Part shown: one piece after another, positions 52,410-59,945 of the stretch
How the letters are laid out: every line of letters begins with the position of its first letter
How positions within the stretch are numbered: the first letter of the stretch is position 1
From: JBAZOY01 sp041648505
GTDB lineage: Bacteria > Desulfobacterota > Syntrophia > Syntrophales > CG2-30-49-12
Assembly (NCBI GenBank): GCA_041648505.1
Contig: JBAZOY010000002.1
Coordinates: 40,992 to 104,991 of the forward strand
Reading direction: 5' to 3'
Length of the DNA: 64,000 bases
Position numbers and translations under genes: made by a program
Notes under the pieces: generated by a model
Seen by the model: only the letters and a program-made list of their open reading frames with translations
What the model was told of the DNA's origin: nothing
Database searches by the model: none

Positions 52410-53384
52410 TCAATGACGGATACTATTGCCGGGATGCCTCATCAGAGAAGAAAAACATTGCCTGCAAAGAGAAACTCCGCCCATTTCTGCAAGTTTTGAC
52501 TTCAGTACCGGCTCTCCACAGTGGTGGCAGCGGGCAAAAGCGGTAAACGTTTCCGGCAGGGAATGGTTTCCCTTTGTTACCGCTGTTTCAAAGAGCTCCT
52601 CATGTTTTAGATAAAGCAGCCTCTTGATCCGATCATCGAGGAGTCTCTGGAAGTAGCCGAAATCCTCTATAGTTGCTTCTTCCTTCTCAACTTTTTCCTT
52701 CAGTTCAAGATACCATTGTTCATCCCCGAAACTCAGCCCTCTTAAGGACAACTTGACACCAAGCCCGGTTCGGCTTATGAGGAATGTGTAATTGTGCTTA
52801 CCAAAATCATGTATCTTGAGCCTCTGATTTCCCAGGGTACATCCTGAAAGACACTGGATAGCGTCCACTGCGCCTGTCGTGTTCTCGGCAATAACAATGA
52901 GCCCGCCATCCAGGTTCTCTTTCTGAGATAATACCTTAAAAGCCAGTTCGTAAGCCTTGTATCCGATGACCAGATCAGGGCAGAGATAGCCGTGAAAATC
53001 GGCCGCCCTCTTTAATTGTATGTTTACCAGCTTCATCTTCCTTTCCTCCTTAGAAAAGAGCATCAACTCCTCATTCCTGAACACCCGAAAGTGCAATATC
53101 CAATAACATCGGGACAAAAAACTCTGCGGTGAAGGTTCATGGAAATGGAGACAGAGCAAATACACTTCCTTATTGTTGCTTTTGACCAAGTATGTAATAT
53201 CTCTGGATGATAGATTCCCCTTAAACCTCCCTAAAAGCCCTGATACCTTGTGCTCCCTGCCTTGGTAAAAAAAGCTCAGAGGGCTCTGAAGTCCATTATC
53301 ATAATCCACCTTTACCCGCCGTTGGATCACCTCCACTTCCTTCCTATCGATGGCTCGAAATATCTCGTCCCGTTTCCAAAGCAT
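52410..53384 (-). CDS. FmdE-domain protein with N-terminal extension and C-terminal zinc ribbon
   Basis: 324 aa. Residues ~1-115 are a separate small domain (RRVKVDYDNGLQSPLSFFYQ, LHFRVFRNEELML), somewhat like DUF6504. Residues ~117-270 are an FmdE domain: AADFHGYLCPDLVIGYKAYE with the His/Cys metal site, then QCLSGCTLGNQRLKIHDFGK. The C-terminus has two CxxC pairs (CHHCGEP, CRQCFSS). Both the first ATG (53384, GGAG upstream) and an in-frame ATG at 53036 (AAGGAGG upstream) have good ribosome sites, so a short and a long product are possible. FmdE-like proteins are not well understood; the NikR-like site upstream suggests a nickel-related role. Confidence 0.75.
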   Translation of the reverse strand: MLWKRDEIFRAIDRKEVEVIQRRVKVDYDNGLQSPLSFFYQGREHKVSGLLGRFKGNLSSRDITYLVKSNNKEVYLLCLHFHEPSPQSFLSRCYWILHFRVFRNEELMLFSKEERKMKLVNIQLKRAADFHGYLCPDLVIGYKAYELAFKVLSQKENLDGGLIVIAENTTGAVDAIQCLSGCTLGNQRLKIHDFGKHNYTFLISRTGLGVKLSLRGLSFGDEQWYLELKEKVEKEEATIEDFGYFQRLLDDRIKRLLYLKHEELFETAVTKGNHSLPETFTAFARCHHCGEPVLKSKLAEMGGVSLCRQCFSSLMRHPGNSIRH

Positions 53385-53578
53385 TTGATTTCACTCCTCT
53401 CTATAGTTGCTGATTTTTCAAGATTAATCCTTCAGCTACCCTATCAGCTTTCAATAATCTTTCTCCGGTCTGATCTCATCTGATCCGCCCCGCAGTTTTA
53501 TTTTTAAGACCTTAACTATAGGGGTAAGGCCTTTCTTTCTGATTTCTAAAGTTCTTCCACAGGCATCTTGATTTCACT

Positions 53579-53638
53579 TAAAAATCCCCCCAATTACCCG
53601 TTACTGGAGGGGGTAAGAGGGGTAACCGAGGGGATTTT
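53579..53638 (-). terminator. Large hairpin in the leader region of the FmdE gene
   Basis: AAAATCCCC and GGGGATTTT enclose a G/C-rich interior with GGGTAA/TTACCC pairs; on the minus strand it ends in Ts. It lies between operator B and the gene, so it could attenuate the gene or end the upstream operon. An open run of 36 minus-strand codons (53451-53560) in this gap looks protein-like but has no start codon; I see no other feature between 53385 and 53677. Confidence 0.5.
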
Positions 53639-53677
53639 CGCTATACTCTTTGTGACTCCGTGTGACATAGACATATT

Positions 53678-53704
53678 ATATTACGATAATTAAATTCGTG
53701 CTAC
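53678..53704 (-). promoter_or_regulatory. Candidate NikR operator B (FmdE gene)
   Basis: Plus strand ATATTAC, 13 bases, GTGCTAC; the spacer differs from site A at only one base. The run of seven As follows at the same place. About 295 bp upstream of the FmdE start and 24 bp after the end of the NikL-like gene. Confidence 0.7.
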
Positions 53705-53727
53705 CGATGGATAAAAAAATTATTCCC

Positions 53728-54180
53728 CTATCCCCTGCCCTGTTTCCATGACTTTAGAAGCGCCCACAGTCCGAAGATGGCCAGGAGAAAGCTGATTCCT
53801 ACAAATGCCTTTGTGTACTGCGCTACCAGAGGTTTCTTGAAAGAATCCATGAAAAGATTTTCGTTTATATTCACTACGATCTGGGCGCCATGCATTCCGT
53901 GTTCAGATTCTCCATAGACCTTTATTAGCCATTTGCCCTTTCTGTCAGGGAGGAACGAGACGAAGCCGTTCCTGTCGGTTCTACCTTTCTGATGGGGTAT
54001 TTTTTCTCCCGGGCTGAATATTTCATAAGATGAGTAACTTGCAGGATCATCCTTCGCATAGAACACTCTAGCGCTTACACCTCTATTTTCGACCTGATAA
54101 TGGACGGAATGGGCCATAGCCGTGCTTAAGAGTCCGGCCATGGCTCCGATAATCGTGATGAATATAATCGAGTACTTCAT
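53728..54180 (-). CDS. NikL-like small membrane-anchored protein
   Basis: 150 aa. A signal peptide ends at TAMA, and the mature chain begins HSVHYQVENRGVSARVFYAK, like NikL. A small beta domain (GRTDRNGFVSFLPDRKGKWLIKVYGES) with His-rich EHGMHGAQIVV is followed by a C-terminal membrane helix (FVGISFLLAIFGLWALL). It is the last gene of the tonB-exbB-exbD-receptor group and overlaps the DUF4198 gene by 4 bp. Likely a periplasmic nickel-handling protein; it is shorter than NikL and has no ECF gene beside it. Confidence 0.7.
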   Translation of the reverse strand: MKYSIIFITIIGAMAGLLSTAMAHSVHYQVENRGVSARVFYAKDDPASYSSYEIFSPGEKIPHQKGRTDRNGFVSFLPDRKGKWLIKVYGESEHGMHGAQIVVNINENLFMDSFKKPLVAQYTKAFVGISFLLAIFGLWALLKSWKQGRG

Positions 54181-54881
54181 TTCAACTCAAAACCAAGAAC
54201 AGTGGTAAAGGACAAGTAATCCGCATCGGGGTTATTTTGTGTAGGTATCCTTTTTTTAGCTACAACGAACTGCCGCCCTTTTTCACTCATTTTTACATGA
54301 GCTGTTCCTTCTTTGTCCGTTTTCACTGTTTCCTTACTATTATTTATTGTAACCGTAACCGAGTCTGCCGGCTTTCCATCAAAATATACCTTTAACGGCA
54401 GGGGCTCTCCATGTTTCAATACAAAAGGATTCTCCAGAGGCACAATCTCAAAATTCACCCCGGCAGGTTTTTTCGCTGCACTACTATAACCAAAAAGTGA
54501 TTTGGCATATTGAGAGTAATATACCGAGTCTATCACCTGCGCTCCTGCTTTCTGAGCTTCTCTCTTCGTAATCCTTTTTTTACCTTCAGGAGTGGTCACA
54601 AGAAAACCTCCTTCAGAAGAGATCATTATCACGGAGACCTCCTGCTTTGATAAAAAACACACCTTGTCTTTTTCATTTTTTCTCTCCAAGGTTACCGCCT
54701 TCCCTTTCGCATCGAACGCTTTTACTTCTTTGACCCTTTCGGGTTCATATGGTCCTGCTTCGGGATAGTGCCCCCAAAATACATTGTACAATGCTCCCTC
54801 TTTCTCGATCCAGAAATGATGCGCGAAGGCTGTGTGGGCAAACAGCAAAATTATAAATGTTATTACTATAGGTTTTTTCAT
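54177..54881 (-). CDS. DUF4198 periplasmic protein, near TonB receptor (1)
   Basis: 234 aa with a signal peptide (VITFIILLFAHTAFA) and mature start HHFWIEKEGALYNVFWGHYPE, with His-His at the N-terminus and further His/Glu residues. DUF4198 pattern with IVPLENPFVLKHGEPLPLKVYFDGKP. Proteins of this family (NikK) bind metal in the periplasm and pass it on. It is downstream of the receptor gene and coupled with the NikL-like gene. Confidence 0.8.
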   Translation of the reverse strand: MKKPIVITFIILLFAHTAFAHHFWIEKEGALYNVFWGHYPEAGPYEPERVKEVKAFDAKGKAVTLERKNEKDKVCFLSKQEVSVIMISSEGGFLVTTPEGKKRITKREAQKAGAQVIDSVYYSQYAKSLFGYSSAAKKPAGVNFEIVPLENPFVLKHGEPLPLKVYFDGKPADSVTVTINNSKETVKTDKEGTAHVKMSEKGRQFVVAKKRIPTQNNPDADYLSFTTVLGFELK

Positions 54882-54936
54882 GTTGTTCTTCCTCCTTTGA
54901 CGGTAAGAGCATTCTTGACTGATGGAATAAATTTTC

Positions 54937-55656
54937 TCATTTTATTTCAAAGGTCAGAGACGCAGAAAAGTCCACTTTGTGATTTGACACTACCATCCAT
55001 ACTCCGGGCTGGCTTATCTTGATATGCGCTATTCCATTTTCATTTGACTTTGTAAAAAAGGGGAATGGTTCGTCTTCAGAGTAATACCCTGCATAGGTGC
55101 CGTACACATGGGTGGATAATGGTTTTCCTTCAAAAAGGATCTTAATGGGCAAAGAATCGCCCGGTCTTACCTCTGAAGGATTTTTTAACGGGACAATCTC
55201 GATTCTGTGGCCAAACGTTTTACTTACCGTTTTATTTCCTTTGCCTGCAATAATTATAGATTTACCGTATTTTTCTGATGTTACATGTTCACGGTTCCCT
55301 TTTATTTTTCTGTAAGCAGTAATGACATAGCTTCCTTCCTGATCGAGGGCGATATCGCCTGCCAACGCCCCCGCATTTTCCCCCTTCCTGTCTTCCCATG
55401 TCTTTTCAATTTCCCTTGTTTCTCCATCGGGACAAAGATAAGAAAAGCCTGTCAGTTTATCTCTTGTGATTAAAATATCGTAGTAAGGGAAATTATGGCC
55501 GAATACAACTCTCACGGTGGTCTTGCTGCCCGGTTCCGTATAATGATTGTCTACATTCAGCCATAGATCGTGAGCCTCAGCCACGTTAGTATTGATCGAG
55601 AAGCAAACAAATACTAAACAAATACTTAAAAATATTTTCTGCCTGTTATCTTTCAT
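54937..55656 (-). CDS. DUF4198 periplasmic protein, near TonB receptor (2)
   Basis: 239 aa with a signal peptide ending at VAEA, then HDLWLNVDNHYTEPGSKTTV, the typical mature DUF4198 opening (HDLWL). The IVPLKNPSEVRPGDSLPIKIL block and C-terminal SLTFEIK are shared with its neighbour. It begins 12 bp after the receptor gene ends, so it is in the same operon. A second, differing copy of a NikK-like protein suggests either two ligands or a relay. Confidence 0.8.
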   Translation of the reverse strand: MKDNRQKIFLSICLVFVCFSINTNVAEAHDLWLNVDNHYTEPGSKTTVRVVFGHNFPYYDILITRDKLTGFSYLCPDGETREIEKTWEDRKGENAGALAGDIALDQEGSYVITAYRKIKGNREHVTSEKYGKSIIIAGKGNKTVSKTFGHRIEIVPLKNPSEVRPGDSLPIKILFEGKPLSTHVYGTYAGYYSEDEPFPFFTKSNENGIAHIKISQPGVWMVVSNHKVDFSASLTFEIK

Positions 55657-55668
55657 AGTCGCTCCTTT

Positions 55669-57489
55669 TTAGATTTTAATTGTTAGTTTTCCGAATATTA
55701 CCCTGCCAAGCCATTCTTTTTCCGGCTCTCCGTAATCGGATTCAAAGATATTGTCCACATCCATAGAAATACTGATATTTTTTGTTATATCTTTTATGAT
55801 CTTCAGGTTTGAAATATAATAACTTTCGATCTTTTTTGTATTTGCCTCATCGGTGTATCCATCAGAAATGCAGCTTGTTCTCCAATGGAAAGATGTTTGC
55901 CATGGTTTGATCTCATAATCAAGGCCGATGCTGGCAGTATTATGTGGATTATAGGGGAGATCTTTTTCCGTGTCCTTGTTTTCCGTATTGAGATATGCGT
56001 AACCAAGGTTAATCAGGAGATTATCCATAACAGCAACCTTTATCCCGAATTCTGCTCCCTGAGTATACGCCTTGCTCACATTCTTCCATGTTCTGACAGG
56101 TGTGTCATCAATGATTTCAGATGTATCAACTGCAACAATGATATCCTTTACGTCATTCCTGAACAGACTTAAGTTTGCAGAAAGCTTCTTTGAAAATACA
56201 TGCTCAATGCCTGCGGAATAACCCCATGAAACCTCGGGATCCAGATCCTCATTGGGCTTGTTCCACCAGGTGCCATGCTTGAAAGATACATAAAGCTGCC
56301 TTATAGTTGGAGATTTAAATGCCCTGCCGATTGATGCCCTAAGTCTAGTATTTTCAGTAACCTCCCACATAAGGCTCGTTTTAGGGTTGAATTCAGTCCC
56401 GTAACGGGAATAATCATCAACCCTGCCACCTAAGACAACACTAAAAGGTTTTATCATCAGTTCGTCCTGAAGATAGAAACTCCACACGGTATCACTTTTA
56501 TCGGCAAAACTTGCATCAATGTCTCTCAGCAGATATTCGCCGCCTGCTGTGATCAGCTGGCTTTTGCCAAGAGGTTTTGTATATTGAACCTCTGTTTGTG
56601 TATCTGTGATATCACCAAAACGGTGGGTGTATCCCGGAGAAAAAGAGTCCAGGTCAAGCCTGTACCAATATCCCTTAAATTTAAGAACAGATGCATCCGG
56701 GAGAGATATTTCCAGGGAGGGACTGAATCTGAGCTTTTCTTCGAGCTGGTATTGCCATCTTAGATCATCGTAATTGATGCCAAGGGCAAAGTGTACAGCA
56801 TCGGATAAATCATACGACAACTTTGAAAGGATATATTCTCCCTTAAAATCATCTTCACTGGCACCATAACGTCCTCTTTCAGAGGTTTCTCTTTGGGCGT
56901 TAATCAGAAATCCAAATTTATTAATTTTCTGGCCGTATCCGGCATTCAATAACGATGTGTCATAAGAGCCGTATCCACCGCTAACTGTGAAAACCGGTTT
57001 TTCGGGGATAGGTTTTGTAATTATGTTTACTACACCGGCTATCGCATCACTTCCATACAAAACAGAAGCAGGACCTTTAACAACTTCTATCTTCTCTATC
57101 ATGTCGACAGGTATTTGATTTAGACTTACTCCATACTCTCCCATTCCACCGCCTAATACCCTTTCTCCATTTATGAGAATAAGACCATATCCTTTATCAA
57201 AATCAAACCCCCTTAACCTCGAAAGATAGGCTGACGATCCCGGTACATTTTCACCTCTGATGTGAAATCCCGGTACATCTTTTAAAATCTCGGAAACATT
57301 TTTTGCGTTTGATTTTTTTATGTCTTCTTTTGTTACCAGAATAGTTTCTACAGGTACATCTTCTAATGTGTGAGGCGTCTTTGTTGCTGTCACCACAATC
57401 TCATCAAATTTTGTTATATCTTTTACTTCTGCGAATGCTATTGAAGAAAAGCCGAGCAAAAGACATACTAAGAGAATTCTTATGAACAT
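55669..57489 (-). CDS. TonB-dependent outer-membrane receptor (BtuB/FepA-like)
   Basis: 606 aa with a signal peptide (LLVCLLLGFSSIAFA), a TonB box-like DEIVVTATKTP at about residues 29-39, and a plug domain (LKDVPGFHIRGENVPGSS, GVVNIITKP). A ~22-strand barrel runs to the C-terminus. It imports a metal complex, driven by TonB. Its place between exbD and two DUF4198 genes, and NikR control of the tonB unit, point to nickel (perhaps a nickelophore). Cobalamin or another metal cannot be excluded. It lies in the same direction 183 bp after exbD. Confidence 0.88.
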   Translation of the reverse strand: MFIRILLVCLLLGFSSIAFAEVKDITKFDEIVVTATKTPHTLEDVPVETILVTKEDIKKSNAKNVSEILKDVPGFHIRGENVPGSSAYLSRLRGFDFDKGYGLILINGERVLGGGMGEYGVSLNQIPVDMIEKIEVVKGPASVLYGSDAIAGVVNIITKPIPEKPVFTVSGGYGSYDTSLLNAGYGQKINKFGFLINAQRETSERGRYGASEDDFKGEYILSKLSYDLSDAVHFALGINYDDLRWQYQLEEKLRFSPSLEISLPDASVLKFKGYWYRLDLDSFSPGYTHRFGDITDTQTEVQYTKPLGKSQLITAGGEYLLRDIDASFADKSDTVWSFYLQDELMIKPFSVVLGGRVDDYSRYGTEFNPKTSLMWEVTENTRLRASIGRAFKSPTIRQLYVSFKHGTWWNKPNEDLDPEVSWGYSAGIEHVFSKKLSANLSLFRNDVKDIIVAVDTSEIIDDTPVRTWKNVSKAYTQGAEFGIKVAVMDNLLINLGYAYLNTENKDTEKDLPYNPHNTASIGLDYEIKPWQTSFHWRTSCISDGYTDEANTKKIESYYISNLKIIKDITKNISISMDVDNIFESDYGEPEKEWLGRVIFGKLTIKI

Positions 57490-57671
57490 AACCTCTCCTT
57501 CCTGGTCTTTTGTTTTCAGCCCCTTTTTGGTACAATATAAATCAAGGGGGCTATTTTGTTATTTACAAGTCAGAAGCTTGTGTTTACGGATGCCCTCAGG
57601 GGCAGGGGCCTTTGCCAAGAGTGACTCTGCCCTGATTTAATTAAATCCGAACTTTCGAATATGAAATTCAT
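57490..57671 (-). promoter_or_regulatory. Structured spacer between exbD and receptor gene
   Basis: Two inverted repeats on the minus strand: CAGGGCAG...CTGCCCCTG (about 57595-57637) and AGCCCCCTT...AAGGGGCT (about 57520-57556). No cobalamin-box sequence was found. They may stop part of the transcripts between exbD and the receptor, or be a leader of the receptor gene. Confidence 0.4.
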
Positions 57672-58070
57672 TCACCTCCTTTCAGTCACAATGCTGAAAT
57701 TATTAACTCCTGCATGTCTTACTTCATCAATTACTTTTACTAAAAGCCCGACACTCACATCCTTGTCAGCCTTGATCCGTAAAAAGTCTTTTTTCGTATT
57801 TGTTAATCCTTCTTGAATCGCCGTTTGAAGATTACTTAGTCCTACTCTCTTATCCATAAAATAGACTTCGTCATTCTTTGTGATAAGCACTGTTTTAATC
57901 TCTTCATTTTTTGTCTCTGCTGTTTTTGATCCAGGAAGCTTAATTCTTATTGCCGGCTCCTGGATCAAATGAGATGTGAGCATGAAGAATAAAAGCAGGA
58001 GAAACACCACATCCACCAGTGGAGCAATATCCATGTGCGCGTGACTATGTCGTCTGCGTTCGAATTCCAT
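57672..58070 (-). CDS. exbD: ExbD/TolR-type biopolymer transport protein
   Basis: 132 aa. A short cytoplasmic start (MEFERRRHSHAHMDIAPLVD) is followed by one membrane helix with the conserved Asp in IAPLVDVVFLLLLFFML (about residues 15-32) and a periplasmic ExbD domain ending VRHAGVNNFSIVTERR. With ExbB it uses the proton gradient to power TonB. It overlaps exbB by 26 bp. Confidence 0.92.
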   Translation of the reverse strand: MEFERRRHSHAHMDIAPLVDVVFLLLLFFMLTSHLIQEPAIRIKLPGSKTAETKNEEIKTVLITKNDEVYFMDKRVGLSNLQTAIQEGLTNTKKDFLRIKADKDVSVGLLVKVIDEVRHAGVNNFSIVTERR

Positions 58071-58599
58071 TCTTTTTCCTCATATAGAGACTCATGACTA
58101 TCTCTTTCATCATAAAGGCGATATCGTCGGCCTGTTTTTCCAGATAGTGATGTCCGATATGGACAGGTATTGCTACGAGTAATCCTGCTGCTGTGGTGAT
58201 GAGGGCTTCCCAGATGCCTCCGGCAAGCATGGAAGGACTTACGCTTGAACTACCGGCGATTACCATGAAAGCCTTGATCATACCTGTAACCGTCCCCGTC
58301 AAACCTAAGAGGGGAGCAATCGTGGCAATAAGTCCAAGCCAACTCAGCCCTTTTTCCATCTCCCTCACCTGCCTGGTGCCGATAACGGATAGCTCTTTTT
58401 CGTTTCCTCCATTTTCTATCGCAGTTAATAGAGGAACTAATATAGCCGGTTTCGCTTTAATGACATCCGGTTCACCTATTTCTTGTAAGATTCTTCTGTA
58501 CTGCAAAAATTTATTGATTAAGAGCGCAAGACCCGCAAGAGAACAAAACAGGATCGGATACATCAGGAATCCACCCTTCATAAAATAGTCAATCATCAA
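58045..58599 (-). CDS. exbB: ExbB/TolQ-type proton channel protein
   Basis: 184 aa, three membrane helices. The family core GLIATIAPLLGLTGTVTGMI (about residues 95-115) and GIWEALITTAAGLLVAIPV (about 132-150) are exact for MotA/TolQ/ExbB. It overlaps exbD (26 bp) and tonB (4 bp), so the three are made together. Confidence 0.93.
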   Translation of the reverse strand: MMIDYFMKGGFLMYPILFCSLAGLALLINKFLQYRRILQEIGEPDVIKAKPAILVPLLTAIENGGNEKELSVIGTRQVREMEKGLSWLGLIATIAPLLGLTGTVTGMIKAFMVIAGSSSVSPSMLAGGIWEALITTAAGLLVAIPVHIGHHYLEKQADDIAFMMKEIVMSLYMRKKNGIRTQTT

Positions 58600-59288
58600 T
58601 CCCTCCTGAGCATAAATCTTATGGGTAATAGAGCTTGTGAAGTAATGGGCTGCCCGTCTCTCTTTGCAGGGAGAAACGTTGACCTTTTCACCGCCTCGAT
58701 TGCCGCCTCGGCAAAGCCGTAACCGGTTCTTTTTGTAACTTCAACATTCAAGAGACTACCCTGATGGTCAATGGTAAGTCGCAAAACAACTACCCCTTCC
58801 TTGCCGAGTTTCCTTGCCATTAGGGGGTAAACAGGCATTTCCCTGTACAGGAATTTAGGCCCTGCTGCCGTACCGAATTCTACATCACGAGGTTCTGAAT
58901 TTCCGGTTGAGGCAACGGACTGAGGTGCTGGAGAAGCTTCCCGCATCCCGGTCTCCGGATGGTCAGCAGTCGCCAGGGGTAAAGCGATATCTTCTTTCTT
59001 ATCTGAAAGTAATACGGGTTCTATTATTTTTTCTTCTGTAATCTCAGGATGTTCCCCAATTTCCAGAGGTTCTTCCATATTCTTTGTCTTCTGTGGCAAT
59101 ACTCTGTTAACTTTTAGTGTCTTTTCCTGTATTTCTTGCTTTTGAGCGGAAGGCATCTTTTCGGTCATTACAAAAAGCTCTATCTCATCAAATTTCTGGA
59201 CAACAGCAAAGGAGACAGGAATAACCATGAGAAGGATATGAATAATCCCTGAAATAAAAAGCCCGGGGTTATGCCGTATGTTCAACAT
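58596..59288 (-). CDS. tonB: TonB energy-transducing protein
   Basis: 230 aa from the ATG at 59288 (GGAAG upstream; an ATG eight codons earlier is possible). One N-terminal membrane helix (about 8-28), a long Glu/Pro/Lys linker, and a C-terminal TonB domain (about 150-230: FLYREMPVYPLMARKLGKEG, VVLRLTIDHQGSLLNVEV). It couples ExbBD to the outer-membrane receptor. It is the first gene of the NikR-controlled unit and distinct from the TonB-C protein at 3.0 kb. Confidence 0.92.
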   Translation of the reverse strand: MLNIRHNPGLFISGIIHILLMVIPVSFAVVQKFDEIELFVMTEKMPSAQKQEIQEKTLKVNRVLPQKTKNMEEPLEIGEHPEITEEKIIEPVLLSDKKEDIALPLATADHPETGMREASPAPQSVASTGNSEPRDVEFGTAAGPKFLYREMPVYPLMARKLGKEGVVVLRLTIDHQGSLLNVEVTKRTGYGFAEAAIEAVKRSTFLPAKRDGQPITSQALLPIRFMLRRD

Positions 59289-59354
59289 CTTTCTTCCACC
59301 AGCAAATATCAACTCAAGCAGTAATAGATGAGTTAGTATACAATAAATAAAATC

Positions 59355-59381
59355 GTATTACAATAGTAAAATTCGTGCCAC
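59355..59381 (-). promoter_or_regulatory. Candidate NikR operator C (tonB unit)
   Basis: Plus strand GTATTAC, 13 bases, GTGCCAC; 67 bp before the tonB ATG. It has the best GTA...-end of the three sites. The A tract that follows is also the T run of the nikR terminator. Confidence 0.7.
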
Positions 59382-59397
59382 CTAATAAATAAAAAAA

Positions 59398-59441
59398 GGG
59401 CTTAGGAAGCAAAATTAAAAAAGCGGCAGCTTCCCAAGCCC
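59398..59441 (-). terminator. Intrinsic terminator of nikR
   Basis: GGGCTTAGGAAGC and GCTTCCCAAGCCC (one mismatch) around a 18-base loop; on the minus strand a run of seven Ts follows. It separates nikR from the tonB unit. Confidence 0.85.
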
Positions 59442-59460
59442 CCTAAATTTTGTTTTGCTT

Positions 59461-59880
59461 TTATGTCAGCTCTTTTCCCGTAGTCGTGAGGGATAGTTTC
59501 CCATGTTTCACTCCTCTGGCACCGATAAGCCGATCGCTGATTTCTTTAATCTCTTCACCCTTTCCTCTTACGATCAAGACTTCCAGACAATTATGTTCAT
59601 CCATGTGTATGTGCGTGGTAGAGATTATAGCTTTATAAGATTGGTGCTGCAAATGAGCCAGGGTATCGGAAAGCTCCCTGGTATGATGGTTGTAGACAAT
59701 AGTGATTGTTCCTATCGTTTCCTCGGTACCGACTTCCCATTCCGCCTGCACTAGGCTGTCGCGAATGAGATCCCGGATGGCTTCCGAACGATTCGTGTAA
59801 CCCTTGCGGGAAATAAGCCGGTCAAATCTTTCTAAAAGACTTTCATCTAGTGAAACGCCGAAACGTACTACTTCACCCAT
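59461..59880 (-). CDS. nikR: Nickel-responsive regulator NikR
   Basis: 139 aa. An N-terminal ribbon-helix-helix (VVRFGVSLDESLLERFDRLI, residues 4-45) binds DNA; a C-terminal ACT domain binds nickel. The Ni ligands His79, His90, His92 and Cys98 (HLQHQ, THIHMDEHNC) equal E. coli His76, His87, His89 and Cys95 with a constant offset of 3. With nickel it represses uptake genes. It is next to tonB and is the natural reader of the three 27-bp sites. It begins with MGEVV; 65 bp separate it from an amidohydrolase gene. Confidence 0.95.
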   Translation of the reverse strand: MGEVVRFGVSLDESLLERFDRLISRKGYTNRSEAIRDLIRDSLVQAEWEVGTEETIGTITIVYNHHTRELSDTLAHLQHQSYKAIISTTHIHMDEHNCLEVLIVRGKGEEIKEISDRLIGARGVKHGKLSLTTTGKELT

Positions 59881-59945
59881 TTTAAAAACCTCTCATAACA
59901 TGTTCGCCGAATCCGGCAACTGATAACTGAGTACTTACCTTCTTA

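Noticed and set aside
57490..57671. Cobalamin riboswitch before the TonB receptor
   Set aside because: No B12-box-like sequence on the minus strand; only two simple hairpins were found.
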